Part shown: positions 7,926 through 15,841 of the stretch, piece after piece
Position numbering within the stretch: position 1 is the first letter of the stretch
Layout: each line of letters begins with the position of its first letter
The notes under the pieces: model-generated
What the model was told of the DNA's origin: nothing
Seen by the model: only the letters and a program-made list of their open reading frames with translations
Databases searched by the model: none
Source of the DNA: UBA6182 sp964479585
Lineage (GTDB): Bacteria; Bacillota_I; Bacilli_A; Erysipelotrichales; Erysipelotrichaceae
Length of the DNA: 64,000 nt
NCBI GenBank assembly: GCA_964479585.1
Contig: CAYZMP010000003.1
Location: 1 to 64,000, forward strand
Direction of reading: 5' to 3'
Translations under genes and position numbers: made by a program

Positions 7926-8253
7926 ATGAAACAGGTACAGTGTAACCAGATACATGTCCTTGCATCTTTAACTGTGCAAATAGGATTGTTATCGGAAACG
8001 CTACCGTAACTTGGTATCGATTCATGTTTGCTTCAACTATTGAAAAAGTACATTTTTGACATCTAATTTTATTTGAGATATCAATCTCTACATCACGATC
8101 ATATTTATTATGATATTCTACAATTGAAACAATCTTCTCTTGCACAAAACGAGCATTATTGTATGAAATCATGACGCCTACAACAGAAATACTTACCATT
8201 AATAACATCATTGTAAACGATAAAACTAATGATAGCTCAATTCCACCTTTCAT
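7924..8253 (-). CDS. TadE-like minor pseudopilin
   Basis: Small 109-aa protein with MKGGIELSLV followed by one hydrophobic helix (to about residue 30), then a soluble domain with one Cys pair (CQKC). A short basic N-terminus, glycine and a Glu before a hydrophobic stretch are the marks of TadE/TadF-type pseudopilins. Its ATG overlaps the stop of the upstream Flp-like gene by one base. Last gene of the tad operon. No homology closer than this architecture can be claimed. Confidence 0.6.
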   Translation of the reverse strand: MKGGIELSLVLSFTMMLLMVSISVVGVMISYNNARFVQEKIVSIVEYHNKYDRDVEIDISNKIRCQKCTFSIVEANMNRYQVTVAFPITILFAQLKMQGHVSGYTVPVS

Positions 8254-8402
8254 TAACTACCCACCTCGGTTGTAATGTTATTCCATTGAGTTTCAATACT
8301 CTCACGTAATGTTAGTTTAAAGGTATCCGAAAAAGAAATCATACCAACTGCTATCACAGTCACAACTAATACTAACCCATATTCTTCAAAAAATGCTTTC
8401 AT
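8253..8402 (-). CDS. flp: Flp-like major pilin, 49 aa
   Basis: Short gene with a very strong ribosome-binding site (AAAGGGGGTGA). The product starts MKAFFEEYGLVLVVTVIAVG: a Glu-Tyr-Gly-Leu motif running into a hydrophobic helix, as in Flp (type IVb) pilins, followed by a 25-residue polar tail. It sits directly after tadC and ends with a TAATG junction to the TadE-like gene. Unlike known Flp prepilins it has no glycine cleavage site: if the Glu is position +5, only two residues (MK) precede the mature start. An in-frame TAG six codons upstream rules out a longer N-terminus. Role as the filament subunit is inferred. Confidence 0.65.
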   Translation of the reverse strand: MKAFFEEYGLVLVVTVIAVGMISFSDTFKLTLRESIETQWNNITTEVGS

Positions 8403-8406
8403 TTGT

Positions 8407-9162
8407 TCACCCCCTTTCTAATAATGCCACAAATGTTTGCATCATCATGGTAATAAAGACAATAGTAACTCCAAACAACGGCAACATCCCCCACCATTGT
8501 TTCATTTGAGATTGACTATCTTGATTGTCAAGACGTTGTTCACGTAGCCATTTTGATGTAGAAGCAATCATGCGATTAAGTTGTTTCATTGAATCTTCTT
8601 TACCTACACTGTTGTATCGATAAAGTAGTTTCATTGCTCGTTCAACTTCAACACATTCATAATCCTCTAAAAACCCAATATATGTTAACAAATTCTGTGG
8701 ATCCAAACGTAATTTCTCAATAAAACTTAACAAATGATTTTGAATTAACACTGGTGCAAAGTGATGTGATTTTTGTAAGGAAACAACCACAGTATTGTTT
8801 TGCAATAATATTTGAAGTTGTCTTAACCAAATTGGAAACTCATATTTTAATTGTTTAACTTTTTTATTGAACTCCGATTTAAGTCGAAAGTATGGCATTT
8901 TATAAACCACTATAGCAACCACTACCCAAATAAGCACATACAGTAACTCCCACTGATAGTAAATGGAAAGAACGACAAGCAGTACAATAGATAGTGAGTG
9001 AAGTAGTCGCCGATCCTGAAATTTCTCTGATGACTTGTTGCTTGTCATTTTTAGCAATTGATCTACGTCATTTTCTTTGACTAAATGTGAGAGCACATCT
9101 CTGTTAATCATTAACAACACCCACACAAGTAAAATGCTCCCTATTAGGATGATTTTTTCCAC
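8407..9162 (-). CDS. tadC: TadC-like inner-membrane platform protein
   Basis: Predicted 251-aa membrane protein of the type II secretion F (T2SF) family that forms, with TadB, the platform for pilus assembly. Hydrophobic segments lie near residues 3-20, 60-88 and at the C-terminus (about 222-245), flanking a cytoplasmic helical domain. A GTG at 9162 is preferred because AGGAG lies seven bases upstream; another GTG two codons earlier is too close to it. Overlaps tadB by 19 bases. Sequence is divergent; the call rests on size, topology and position after tadA-tadB. Confidence 0.75.
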   Translation of the reverse strand: MEKIILIGSILLVWVLLMINRDVLSHLVKENDVDQLLKMTSNKSSEKFQDRRLLHSLSIVLLVVLSIYYQWELLYVLIWVVVAIVVYKMPYFRLKSEFNKKVKQLKYEFPIWLRQLQILLQNNTVVVSLQKSHHFAPVLIQNHLLSFIEKLRLDPQNLLTYIGFLEDYECVEVERAMKLLYRYNSVGKEDSMKQLNRMIASTSKWLREQRLDNQDSQSQMKQWWGMLPLFGVTIVFITMMMQTFVALLERG

Positions 9163-10013
9163 AAACACTCTCCTTTAGAAATCCAGCTCTCCTTTAAAAA
9201 TCTGTAGACCATCATCATAGTAAATAAGATGATAAGTAAAAATACAAAGATTACATTATGGTAAATTTGGTGTGTTTTTAATTCCATAAATGCTTTAAGC
9301 ATAGTTTGATTAAACATTGCAATGATGATAGAGAGCATACATAATGTAAGGATTTTATTTTTCATTTGATGTAGTGACATAACATGTAAATGAGTGTCTT
9401 CAATCCAATCATCAATATCATCTTCTAACAGCTCAACAGCCTCTTTGCAATCGTCTACACCGTACATTTCCGCTGAAGTAATCCAAGTTTGAATGTTATA
9501 TACAATAAAGTGTGGATACTTTGATGCAATAACGTCAAACGCTTTTGCTGCATCTCCACTTTCTTCCAATACGTCAATCGCATTATCTACCAAAGTTTTA
9601 AGTTCATCTTTTGCATATTCTTTGCTTTCATACAACGCTAATAGGACTTTGTTGGATGATTTAAAATGAGCTAGAAAGTGTTGAAGAAAGGATGTTATTT
9701 GCTCATAATCACTTGCGTGATAACGATACTGAAGTTGCCATAAAAGAAAGACAGGATAGCTTATCCAAGTAAACATTAGTAATAGTACAATATAGTCTTT
9801 CGGCAAATAAAATAGTAATGATAATACAATGATAATAATGCTAAGCATTGTTAACATAAAGCATTGGTATTTTAGACTAAAGACAAAATTATTCTTAACA
9901 TAAATTCTTTTGATGGAAGATATCTTCCCTTTAAAAAGATAGGATAGCGGGATATCACTTTTTACTAATAAAACAAAGACAACAATTGCCACACCACTAA
10001 TCATCCATCTCAT
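9144..10013 (-). CDS. tadB: TadB-like inner-membrane platform protein
   Basis: 289-aa T2SF-family membrane protein: hydrophobic helices near residues 3-18, 50-95 (two) and two C-terminal helices (about 223-245 and 252-272) around a helical cytoplasmic domain containing EESGDAAKAFDVIA, typical of TadB. The start codon overlaps the tadA stop in an ATGA junction, so translation is coupled. It should pair with TadC in the membrane and be driven by TadA. Confidence 0.8.
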   Translation of the reverse strand: MRWMISGVAIVVFVLLVKSDIPLSYLFKGKISSIKRIYVKNNFVFSLKYQCFMLTMLSIIIIVLSLLFYLPKDYIVLLLMFTWISYPVFLLWQLQYRYHASDYEQITSFLQHFLAHFKSSNKVLLALYESKEYAKDELKTLVDNAIDVLEESGDAAKAFDVIASKYPHFIVYNIQTWITSAEMYGVDDCKEAVELLEDDIDDWIEDTHLHVMSLHQMKNKILTLCMLSIIIAMFNQTMLKAFMELKTHQIYHNVIFVFLLIILFTMMMVYRFLKESWISKGECLWKKSS

Positions 10014-11017
10014 GAGCTTTTAATCCTGTTTTCATAGAGTTTCTTTTTTTCGCTTAGTTTTTCTGGAAGTACATCAATCATCTCAGTGGTGTCTTCATGC
10101 TTATAAATCGTCGTGTACAGTGGTTTATCCCCTTTAATCTCATAAACAATAACTTCTTTTATGTATCGTTTTATCCCTTTTTTACTTATGCTTGCTTCAA
10201 TGTGGATGCCCACATCTATAACATCACAAATCATTTGATTTAACACCTCATTACTTAACTCAACCCCAGGAAACATATGGAGTAATCGTCTTGGTATGTG
10301 TCTTGCTGAAGGAGCATGAATGGTACTCAGTAAATTGGCTCCTGTAGAAACACTTTGAAATAAGTTAACAACTTCTTTACCTCTAACTTCTGAAACTAGC
10401 ATCCAATCTGGTCGTTGTCTTAAACAAGCTTTAATAGCTGCAGGATAATCAAACCGATCATTCACTTTTAGTGACACACAATCCGACTTAGGATGTAAAT
10501 CTGCATATCTAAGTTCATAGGTATCTTCAATGGTAATAACACGTTGATTAGCTTCGATATATTGTGATAAATACTTTACTAATTCGGTCTTTCCAGCTCC
10601 TGGTAAACCACTTACAATAATGTTGCATTTTATCTTGACACATTCTATTAAGAACTTAATAACCCACATAGGAGCATAATTTTGTCTTTTTAATAAACGA
10701 TCATTTAATCGCATTACCGTAGGTGTCTTTCTAATTGATATACTAATTTTTTTGCACACACTACTGTGTATCAAGCTGATTCTAAGTTGATCTGTTTCTG
10801 CTTCTACTACAGGAGAAACAGCATTAAATGTTAAATTAGCATAGTTGGCAAAGCGATATCCAATTTGCATGCATTCATGATGTTGATCAAAATCATTGAT
10901 CATGTATCTTCCTTTTTTTAAATGGTCTACCCACAATTGTTCACCATTGTAATTAATGTCGGTAATGTAATCATCTTCAATGTATGGATTTAAGACTGTG
11001 AAGTCAAAATCATTCAT
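10010..11017 (-). CDS. tadA: TadA/CpaF-type secretion ATPase
   Basis: Cytoplasmic hexameric ATPase powering Tad pilus assembly. The 335-aa protein has Walker A GLPGAGKT at 137-144, the aspartate-box region ITIEDTYELR (161-170), a Walker B-like segment WMLVSEVRG (205-213) and the histidine box STIHA (231-235). It is shorter at the N-terminus than most TadA proteins. GGAGTT precedes the ATG, which overlaps the cpaB end by 8 bases. Confidence 0.92.
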   Translation of the reverse strand: MNDFDFTVLNPYIEDDYITDINYNGEQLWVDHLKKGRYMINDFDQHHECMQIGYRFANYANLTFNAVSPVVEAETDQLRISLIHSSVCKKISISIRKTPTVMRLNDRLLKRQNYAPMWVIKFLIECVKIKCNIIVSGLPGAGKTELVKYLSQYIEANQRVITIEDTYELRYADLHPKSDCVSLKVNDRFDYPAAIKACLRQRPDWMLVSEVRGKEVVNLFQSVSTGANLLSTIHAPSARHIPRRLLHMFPGVELSNEVLNQMICDVIDVGIHIEASISKKGIKRYIKEVIVYEIKGDKPLYTTIYKHEDTTEMIDVLPEKLSEKKKLYENRIKSS

Positions 11018-11720
11018 ATAAATAACTCCAAATTATTGATGATTCATTTATTATCGCTTCCTGATTTGGTGGCTCATTTAACAATACTGGTACTAAATCA
11101 AAACTACCTTTGTTTTCTGCCAAATAAAAGGAGTTAGCATCTTTATGATTCAAAGAAAGCAATATAACATGTGGTGTCTTTTGACTTTGTGGATGATTCA
11201 TGTCTAGACCATACCGATCCTTTAGTGCTAAGATACGAACGTTTTTATATATAGTATCCACAATTGGATTCTCATTTCGAACAGGATAGGTATACACTAA
11301 ATCAACATATTGCCCAGGTAATAATGTATTTCCTAATGACTTAATAACATCAACACTTAATGATACTGCTACTTGATTTTCTTTTAAGCGTAGTAAAGGT
11401 GCATCGTTACTTTTTATTGGATCATCAAGTGCTTCCTTAAAAAAGAACATTCCTTGATAAATACTAGAGTCATATGAAACAACCTGACCGATAATGTCTT
11501 CTTTACTTGTAAAAATGTTGTTTGGTATTAAATTACTCGGTAATGATATTGTTTGAATGTCGTCTTCGGTAATAGGATTTCTTGGGACAAGTGTTGTTTT
11601 CGCAACATAGACATCTGTACTTTTTGTTAGTGTTTTAACGATGAGAAACGATACACTAACATTGATTGCAATCATTAAAGCAATACTAATTACAATTATT
11701 GATTTCTTTTTATTATTCAT
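11010..11720 (-). CDS. cpaB: CpaB/RcpC-type Flp pilus assembly protein
   Basis: 236-aa protein with one N-terminal membrane helix (about residues 8-30) and an extracytoplasmic SAF domain (VYVAKTTLVPRNPITEDDIQ), as in CpaB, which works in pilus assembly. The ATG at 11720 has AGGAG seven bases upstream and is preferred to a TTG at 11726. It overlaps the preceding gene by 8 bases. No outer-membrane secretin partner is expected in a Gram-positive type cell, and none is seen. Confidence 0.8.
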   Translation of the reverse strand: MNNKKKSIIVISIALMIAINVSVSFLIVKTLTKSTDVYVAKTTLVPRNPITEDDIQTISLPSNLIPNNIFTSKEDIIGQVVSYDSSIYQGMFFFKEALDDPIKSNDAPLLRLKENQVAVSLSVDVIKSLGNTLLPGQYVDLVYTYPVRNENPIVDTIYKNVRILALKDRYGLDMNHPQSQKTPHVILLSLNHKDANSFYLAENKGSFDLVPVLLNEPPNQEAIINESSIIWSYLYE

Positions 11721-12078
11721 AGTCAATCTCCTGAATCATGGTTTCATCAGAGGTGATAAAAATCGGGAAATAGGAACTCATGTTTTTAACGTTTACTGAT
11801 ACACGTATAAGTAGTGGATGATGATTAAATCCCATTAAATGCCAACTTGCTTCATCATACTGATTTACTGATGTAGAAAAGTATTCACCAAATAGGTTAA
11901 ATGCTGTTTTTGAATCACACGACATGGTCAAGCATGTGTTCATTGTAGAACGTAAAGATTGTTTGTGCGCTCTTACAACTTGATTTCTAGTGTGTTCAAA
12001 ATTAAACAACCATATCATTGATCCAATCATAATCATTAACAAAATCCATAACACTGCACTCATGATAATCCCTTTCAT
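11713..12078 (-). CDS. Pseudopilin-like small membrane protein, first gene of the tad operon
   Basis: 121-aa protein with a short basic N-terminus (MKG), a hydrophobic helix to about residue 25 and a soluble domain with two Cys residues. The architecture matches TadE/TadG-like pseudopilins but no family motif is diagnostic. GAGGTGA precedes the ATG. It heads the tightly overlapping run of seven genes ending at 7924. Confidence 0.55.
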   Translation of the reverse strand: MKGIIMSAVLWILLMIMIGSMIWLFNFEHTRNQVVRAHKQSLRSTMNTCLTMSCDSKTAFNLFGEYFSTSVNQYDEASWHLMGFNHHPLLIRVSVNVKNMSSYFPIFITSDETMIQEIDYE

Positions 12079-12102
12079 TATTCACCTCACAGTGTATTAT
12101 TG

Positions 12103-12133
12103 AAAAAAAAACAACATGTTCCTACATGTTGTT
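12103..12133 (-). terminator. Terminator after the cation antiporter
   Basis: Minus-strand stem AACAACATGT / ACATGTTGTT with loop AGGA and a long T tract. It separates the antiporter gene from the tad operon downstream. Confidence 0.85.
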
Positions 12134-13070
12134 ACAAAATTGTTTGAATTATATAAAATAAATAGCTTACGATGAGTAATACACCTTGCCATCGATAGAA
12201 GCGTTTTTTAAACAAGGATGGAATAATGGTAATCACCATAAACCATAATGAGAAAGGAATATCAACACTTATTGTCTCTGGACGTGTTATTAGTTGACCT
12301 GAAGAAGCTATAACCGATGCTGGTATCGCAAAACTCATGTTTAAGACATTAGCACCAATAATGTTCCCAATGGATAACCCTGATTCTTTTTTAATAAGTG
12401 CCATTATCGTCGTAACAAACTCTGGTAAGGATGTCCCTAATGCGACTATCGTTAATCCTACAACTGCTTGTGGTACCGATAAAATCTCAGCTAACTCACT
12501 AGCACTACTTACAAGCAGTTCAGCACCAACCACAACCATTATTGCACCAAGTAAAAAAAGAATGATTTGCTTTTTCGTGTTTGTTGGTTGTACTTTTTCA
12601 ATCGGATTGTCTTCTTGATCTTTAACTTCAAGCAAATTTAACCATAAAAATCCTACAAGCATAACCCATAAAATGATACTTTCTTGATTAGATAAAATTA
12701 AGTCTCTCATTAAAACAAGTGATATGAGAGTTAATCCGATCATGAAAAATCCTTTTTGAAAGACACCTCTACTTACATTTTTTGAAGGAGAAACGGATAA
12801 TGAAATTCCTAGTATTAATCCTAAGTTAGCAATAACTGAACCAAATGCATTACCGATAGCTAAATCCACATTACCTACAGAAGATGCAAGCACTGAGACT
12901 AAGACCTCTGGTAAAGTGGTTGCTAAAGAGACAATAGTGGCACCAATAATAAAACTTGGTATCCCAGTGATTTTTGCAACATAAACTGCTGCATCTACAA
13001 ACCAGTCTCCACCTTTAATGATTAAAATAAATCCTACAATTAACCAAAATACTAACAAAAGAATATCCAT
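12132..13070 (-). CDS. Calcium/sodium antiporter (CaCA family, YrbG-like)
   Basis: 312-aa inner-membrane cation/Ca2+ exchanger with about ten helices and the two inverted alpha-repeats that form the ion pathway: GATIVSLATTLPEVLVS in the first half and GLTIVALGTSLPEFVTT in the second. The ATG at 13070 has AAGGGG upstream; an upstream in-frame ATG at 13106 lacks one. It follows the rnf operon on the same strand beyond a terminator. A link to an RNF-generated Na+ gradient is attractive but inferred. Confidence 0.9.
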   Translation of the reverse strand: MDILLLVFWLIVGFILIIKGGDWFVDAAVYVAKITGIPSFIIGATIVSLATTLPEVLVSVLASSVGNVDLAIGNAFGSVIANLGLILGISLSVSPSKNVSRGVFQKGFFMIGLTLISLVLMRDLILSNQESIILWVMLVGFLWLNLLEVKDQEDNPIEKVQPTNTKKQIILFLLGAIMVVVGAELLVSSASELAEILSVPQAVVGLTIVALGTSLPEFVTTIMALIKKESGLSIGNIIGANVLNMSFAIPASVIASSGQLITRPETISVDIPFSLWFMVITIIPSLFKKRFYRWQGVLLIVSYLFYIIQTIL

Positions 13071-13137
13071 ATAATCCCCTTTTTTACAACAAAAAGAATA
13101 TATCATTTTTCACTATTAAAAGCAAAAGAAATCCATT

Positions 13138-13175
13138 AAAAAAGTCGAGGCACACATGATTTGTCACTCGACTTT
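13138..13175 (-). terminator. Terminator of the rnf operon
   Basis: Minus-strand stem AAAGTCGAG / CTCGACTTT with a 17-base loop and six T residues, five bases after the rnfB stop. Its position shows that the short rnfB is a natural end, not a broken gene. Confidence 0.75.
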
Positions 13176-13180
13176 CATCT

Positions 13181-13489
13181 TTATGGTTTTATATTTGTTG
13201 CTTTTCCTTTTTCCTTAAAATATTCTTTAAGATACTCAGCAATTTTTACTCGTGTTTCTTGATTAGAAGGTTTACACAATGACACAGACTCTGCATCTTG
13301 ATCAATAAAGGCTTCCGCTAATCCAGCACAGCCTGGATAACCACAAGCACCACAATTAAGTCCCGGTAACATTGTCATAACATCATCAAACGCCGGATCT
13401 GGTTCAACATAAAACCTTTCAGATGCGTATCCAAGGCCAACACCCAATAAAGCACCGAGTGCTAACATAATAAGAACTGATTCAATCAT
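13181..13489 (-). CDS. rnfB: RnfB, minimal form with a single Fe-S domain
   Basis: RNF complex subunit that normally accepts electrons from ferredoxin. Here it is only 102 aa: an N-terminal membrane helix (about 3-22) and one four-cysteine Fe-S domain (C46, C49, C54, C72; NCGACGYPGCAGLAEA). Typical RnfB proteins continue with two or more ferredoxin-type [4Fe-4S] motifs; none follows, and the reading frame stops just before a terminator, with no ferredoxin remnant in the 110-base gap. Last gene of rnfCDGEA-orf-B. It begins one base after the upstream small gene. Confidence 0.85.
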   Translation of the reverse strand: MIESVLIMLALGALLGVGLGYASERFYVEPDPAFDDVMTMLPGLNCGACGYPGCAGLAEAFIDQDAESVSLCKPSNQETRVKIAEYLKEYFKEKGKATNIKP

Positions 13490-13490
13490 A

Positions 13491-13667
13491 TTACACTACA
13501 CTCCCTTCTTGACGTTGATTGGGATGCAAAGCACATGATGCAATAGCACATCCGTTACAACTTTGTGTTAAATCTTCACACCCTTCTGGTACAGGTGTTT
13601 TATGATTTAAGAAATACACTCCTGCATAAAATAATACTAACGCTCCTGCAAATAACAACGGTTCCAT
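13491..13667 (-). CDS. 58-aa cysteine-rich single-helix membrane protein in the rnf operon
   Basis: Starts MEPLLFAGALVLFYAGVYFL (one membrane helix), then a short tail with four cysteines at 30, 37, 40 and 45 (C-x6-C-x2-C-x4-C). The ATG overlaps the rnfA stop (TAATG) and the gene ends one base before rnfB, so it is translated as part of the operon. I do not recognise a family. Size, topology and Cys spacing recall NqrM (DUF539), the maturation factor that delivers iron to the membrane Fe site of the related Na+-NQR complex. An NqrM-like role for RnfA/RnfE, or a substitute electron carrier for the short RnfB, is inference. Confidence 0.75.
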   Translation of the reverse strand: MEPLLFAGALVLFYAGVYFLNHKTPVPEGCEDLTQSCNGCAIASCALHPNQRQEGSVV

Positions 13668-14239
13668 TAAACGATTCCTGCCAATCCACTAAATGCAAGT
13701 GCCATTAACGCAGCAACAATCATAGCGATTGGATTACCTTTAAATGGTAATGGTGTTTCAGCAAAATCAAGTCGTTCTCTAATAGCTGAGAACAAGAATA
13801 ACACTAAGGTAAAACCTACAGGAACAGCAATGGCGTGTGTTAGCATTTCAATAAAATCAAACCCCTGAGCAATGTTTTGTAACGCTACAAATAGAACTGC
13901 ACAGTTGGTCGTAATTAGAGGTAAAAAGATACCTAATGATTTATACAACTTTGGAGAAAACTTTTTAATAATTAATTCTGTTAATTGAACAAATGATGCA
14001 ATAACTAAAATAAATGTAATTAATTGCATGTATTCAAGTCCACGTGGCTCTAAAATTAAGTGGTAAATTCCATAGGTAACAAGAGATGCACCTAACACTA
14101 CAAAGGTAACTGCTCCACCCATACCAACAGCAGAGCTTGTTTTTCTAGAAACACCCATAAATGGACATACGCCTAAGAAACGACTTAAGACGATGTTGTT
14201 AATAAATATGGCTGAAATAAATAGTGCGAATAGTTCCAT
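13667..14239 (-). CDS. rnfA: RnfA membrane subunit
   Basis: 190-aa, six-helix membrane subunit of the RNF ion-translocating complex. NNIVLSRFLGVCPFMG near the N-terminus and LPLITTNCAVLFVALQN in the middle contain the two conserved cysteines that, with those of RnfE, hold the intramembrane iron centre. Begins two bases after rnfE and is joined to the small Cys-rich gene by a TAATG overlap. Confidence 0.95.
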   Translation of the reverse strand: MELFALFISAIFINNIVLSRFLGVCPFMGVSRKTSSAVGMGGAVTFVVLGASLVTYGIYHLILEPRGLEYMQLITFILVIASFVQLTELIIKKFSPKLYKSLGIFLPLITTNCAVLFVALQNIAQGFDFIEMLTHAIAVPVGFTLVLFLFSAIRERLDFAETPLPFKGNPIAMIVAALMALAFSGLAGIV

Positions 14240-14240
14240 A

Positions 14241-14891
14241 TTATTTCACCTCTTTCGTACTTACTTTTGATGCTTCTTTTTGTTTATACGCTTCAAAAGC
14301 TGCTGCGATTAGAGCAAAGGTAATAAATGCTCCCGCAGGTTGGTTAAACATTGATATTGTAAACTCACTTGGAATGATACTTAAATCAAAGATAACTGCT
14401 TGATTAAACGGATTCACTAAGTTCAGTCCACCAGTCGCAATTAACTGACGAATAGAAGCTAAAATGACCAAGCTAAATGTAAATGCTAAGCCCATTCCAA
14501 CACCATCAATGGCTGAATCAACAACTTTATTTTTAGAAGCAAATGACTCTGCACGCCCTAAAATAATACAGTTAACAACAATTAATGGAATAAATACACC
14601 TAATGCGGCATATAATTCTACTGTAAATGCTTGCATGATCATTTCGACCATCGTAACTAGTGTTGCAATAATAACAATATAAACTGGAATGCGAACATCC
14701 ATTGGTGTAATTTTTCTTAACAAAGAAACCATAACATTAGCAATAGTGAGTACAACAATAACCGCTGCTCCCATACCTAATGCATTGTTTAATGTTGTCG
14801 AAATCGCCAAGGCTGGACACAAACCAAGATACAATGCAAATGCTGGGTTTTCTTTTATAAATCCCTTTTTGAAATTTTCAAATTTATTCAT
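14241..14891 (-). CDS. rnfE: RnfE membrane subunit
   Basis: 216-aa, six-helix membrane subunit homologous to RnfA in inverted topology. Conserved cysteine segments are YLGLCPALAISTTL and FIPLIVVNCIILGRAESFA. Length and order (rnfG-rnfE-rnfA) match the clostridial operon. It lies ten bases after rnfG. Confidence 0.95.
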   Translation of the reverse strand: MNKFENFKKGFIKENPAFALYLGLCPALAISTTLNNALGMGAAVIVVLTIANVMVSLLRKITPMDVRIPVYIVIIATLVTMVEMIMQAFTVELYAALGVFIPLIVVNCIILGRAESFASKNKVVDSAIDGVGMGLAFTFSLVILASIRQLIATGGLNLVNPFNQAVIFDLSIIPSEFTISMFNQPAGAFITFALIAAAFEAYKQKEASKVSTKEVK

Positions 14892-14901
14892 GGTTTGCCT
14901 C

Positions 14902-15840
14902 CTATTCTTCTAAACCAATTGCAGCGCGAACGGCACGAGCTGCAGATACTGCTGTGACTGTTGCGCCTGCAACAGCATCAATAGAAATTTCACTATCTGT
15001 AATATCTAAACCAACAAATTGATCAAAGAACTCTTCATCATCAATTTTGTCACCAATACCCGTTGTATCATTCATCTCTACTAATTTAACAGAAACAATA
15101 GTATTGTCTGCTGTGTTGATAACTACTTCAAAGATGTTTGGCTCTGCATCTTCATATCCACCTTCTAAGACAGCATATCCACGAGATGAAACAACGTATG
15201 TAACTACATCTCCATCTGCAGACTCTTCCAAAATCTCACCAGCTACACGCTCTGTTTGATTTGTGAAAATTCCAACACTTGCACCAAATTGAATTGGTGG
15301 TGTTTCAATTACAGCTCCTGAACCATCATCTTCAATTCCTTGAGATTCATTAAATAACGTTTTCGCTGCATTAATACCATTAACAACAGCTCCCGATGTT
15401 ACAGTTGCGCCAGATAATACTGGAATTCCTTCTGTGGTTGATTTACCAATGACATTATCAGAAAACTCAGGGTTTTCAATACGATCACCAATACCTGGTG
15501 TATCATTCAAATCTAAAACTTGAAACCCAATAATTTCTGCATCATCAGATATGCCTACCATAAATACGATTGGATTAGCATACCCTTGCACTTCTACTTT
15601 GTATGCCATCCCAGATCCTACTGCCTCATAAACTCCAACAACAAGACCACTTTCATCTTCAAAGTCTTCAATAATTAAAAACTCATCAGTGTCTGGGAAT
15701 ATTAGCTCTAAGTTTGCACGCTCACTAGCAATTGCATTTTCAGCAATAATTGGTGCTGTAATATTGTTAACAGCAGAAAGTGCACCACCAGCTAGTGCAG
15801 CAACAATCGCTAAAAACAATCCAATTTTTAATACTTTCAT
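14902..15840 (-). CDS. rnfG: RnfG with two FMN-binding domains
   Basis: Membrane-anchored extracytoplasmic flavoprotein of RNF, 312 aa instead of about 200. After a membrane helix (about 4-24) there are two FMN_bind domains: residues about 75-165, with LSGATVTS (flavinylation Thr146), and about 185-310, with VAGATVTA (Thr294). The second domain is nearly the same as the C-terminal domain of RnfD: 79 identities in 124 ungapped positions by hand count. The ATG at 15840 follows AAGGAGG and starts one base after the rnfD stop. Covalent FMN at both Thr sites would be installed by ApbE (18884); modification is inferred from the motifs. Confidence 0.9.
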   Translation of the reverse strand: MKVLKIGLFLAIVAALAGGALSAVNNITAPIIAENAIASERANLELIFPDTDEFLIIEDFEDESGLVVGVYEAVGSGMAYKVEVQGYANPIVFMVGISDDAEIIGFQVLDLNDTPGIGDRIENPEFSDNVIGKSTTEGIPVLSGATVTSGAVVNGINAAKTLFNESQGIEDDGSGAVIETPPIQFGASVGIFTNQTERVAGEILEESADGDVVTYVVSSRGYAVLEGGYEDAEPNIFEVVINTADNTIVSVKLVEMNDTTGIGDKIDDEEFFDQFVGLDITDSEISIDAVAGATVTAVSAARAVRAAIGLEE

Positions 15841-15841
15841 G

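Noticed and set aside
13071..13489. rnfB as a pseudogene truncated by frameshift
   Set aside because: No ferredoxin-like cysteine motif appears in any frame of the 110 bases downstream and a terminator directly follows the stop.
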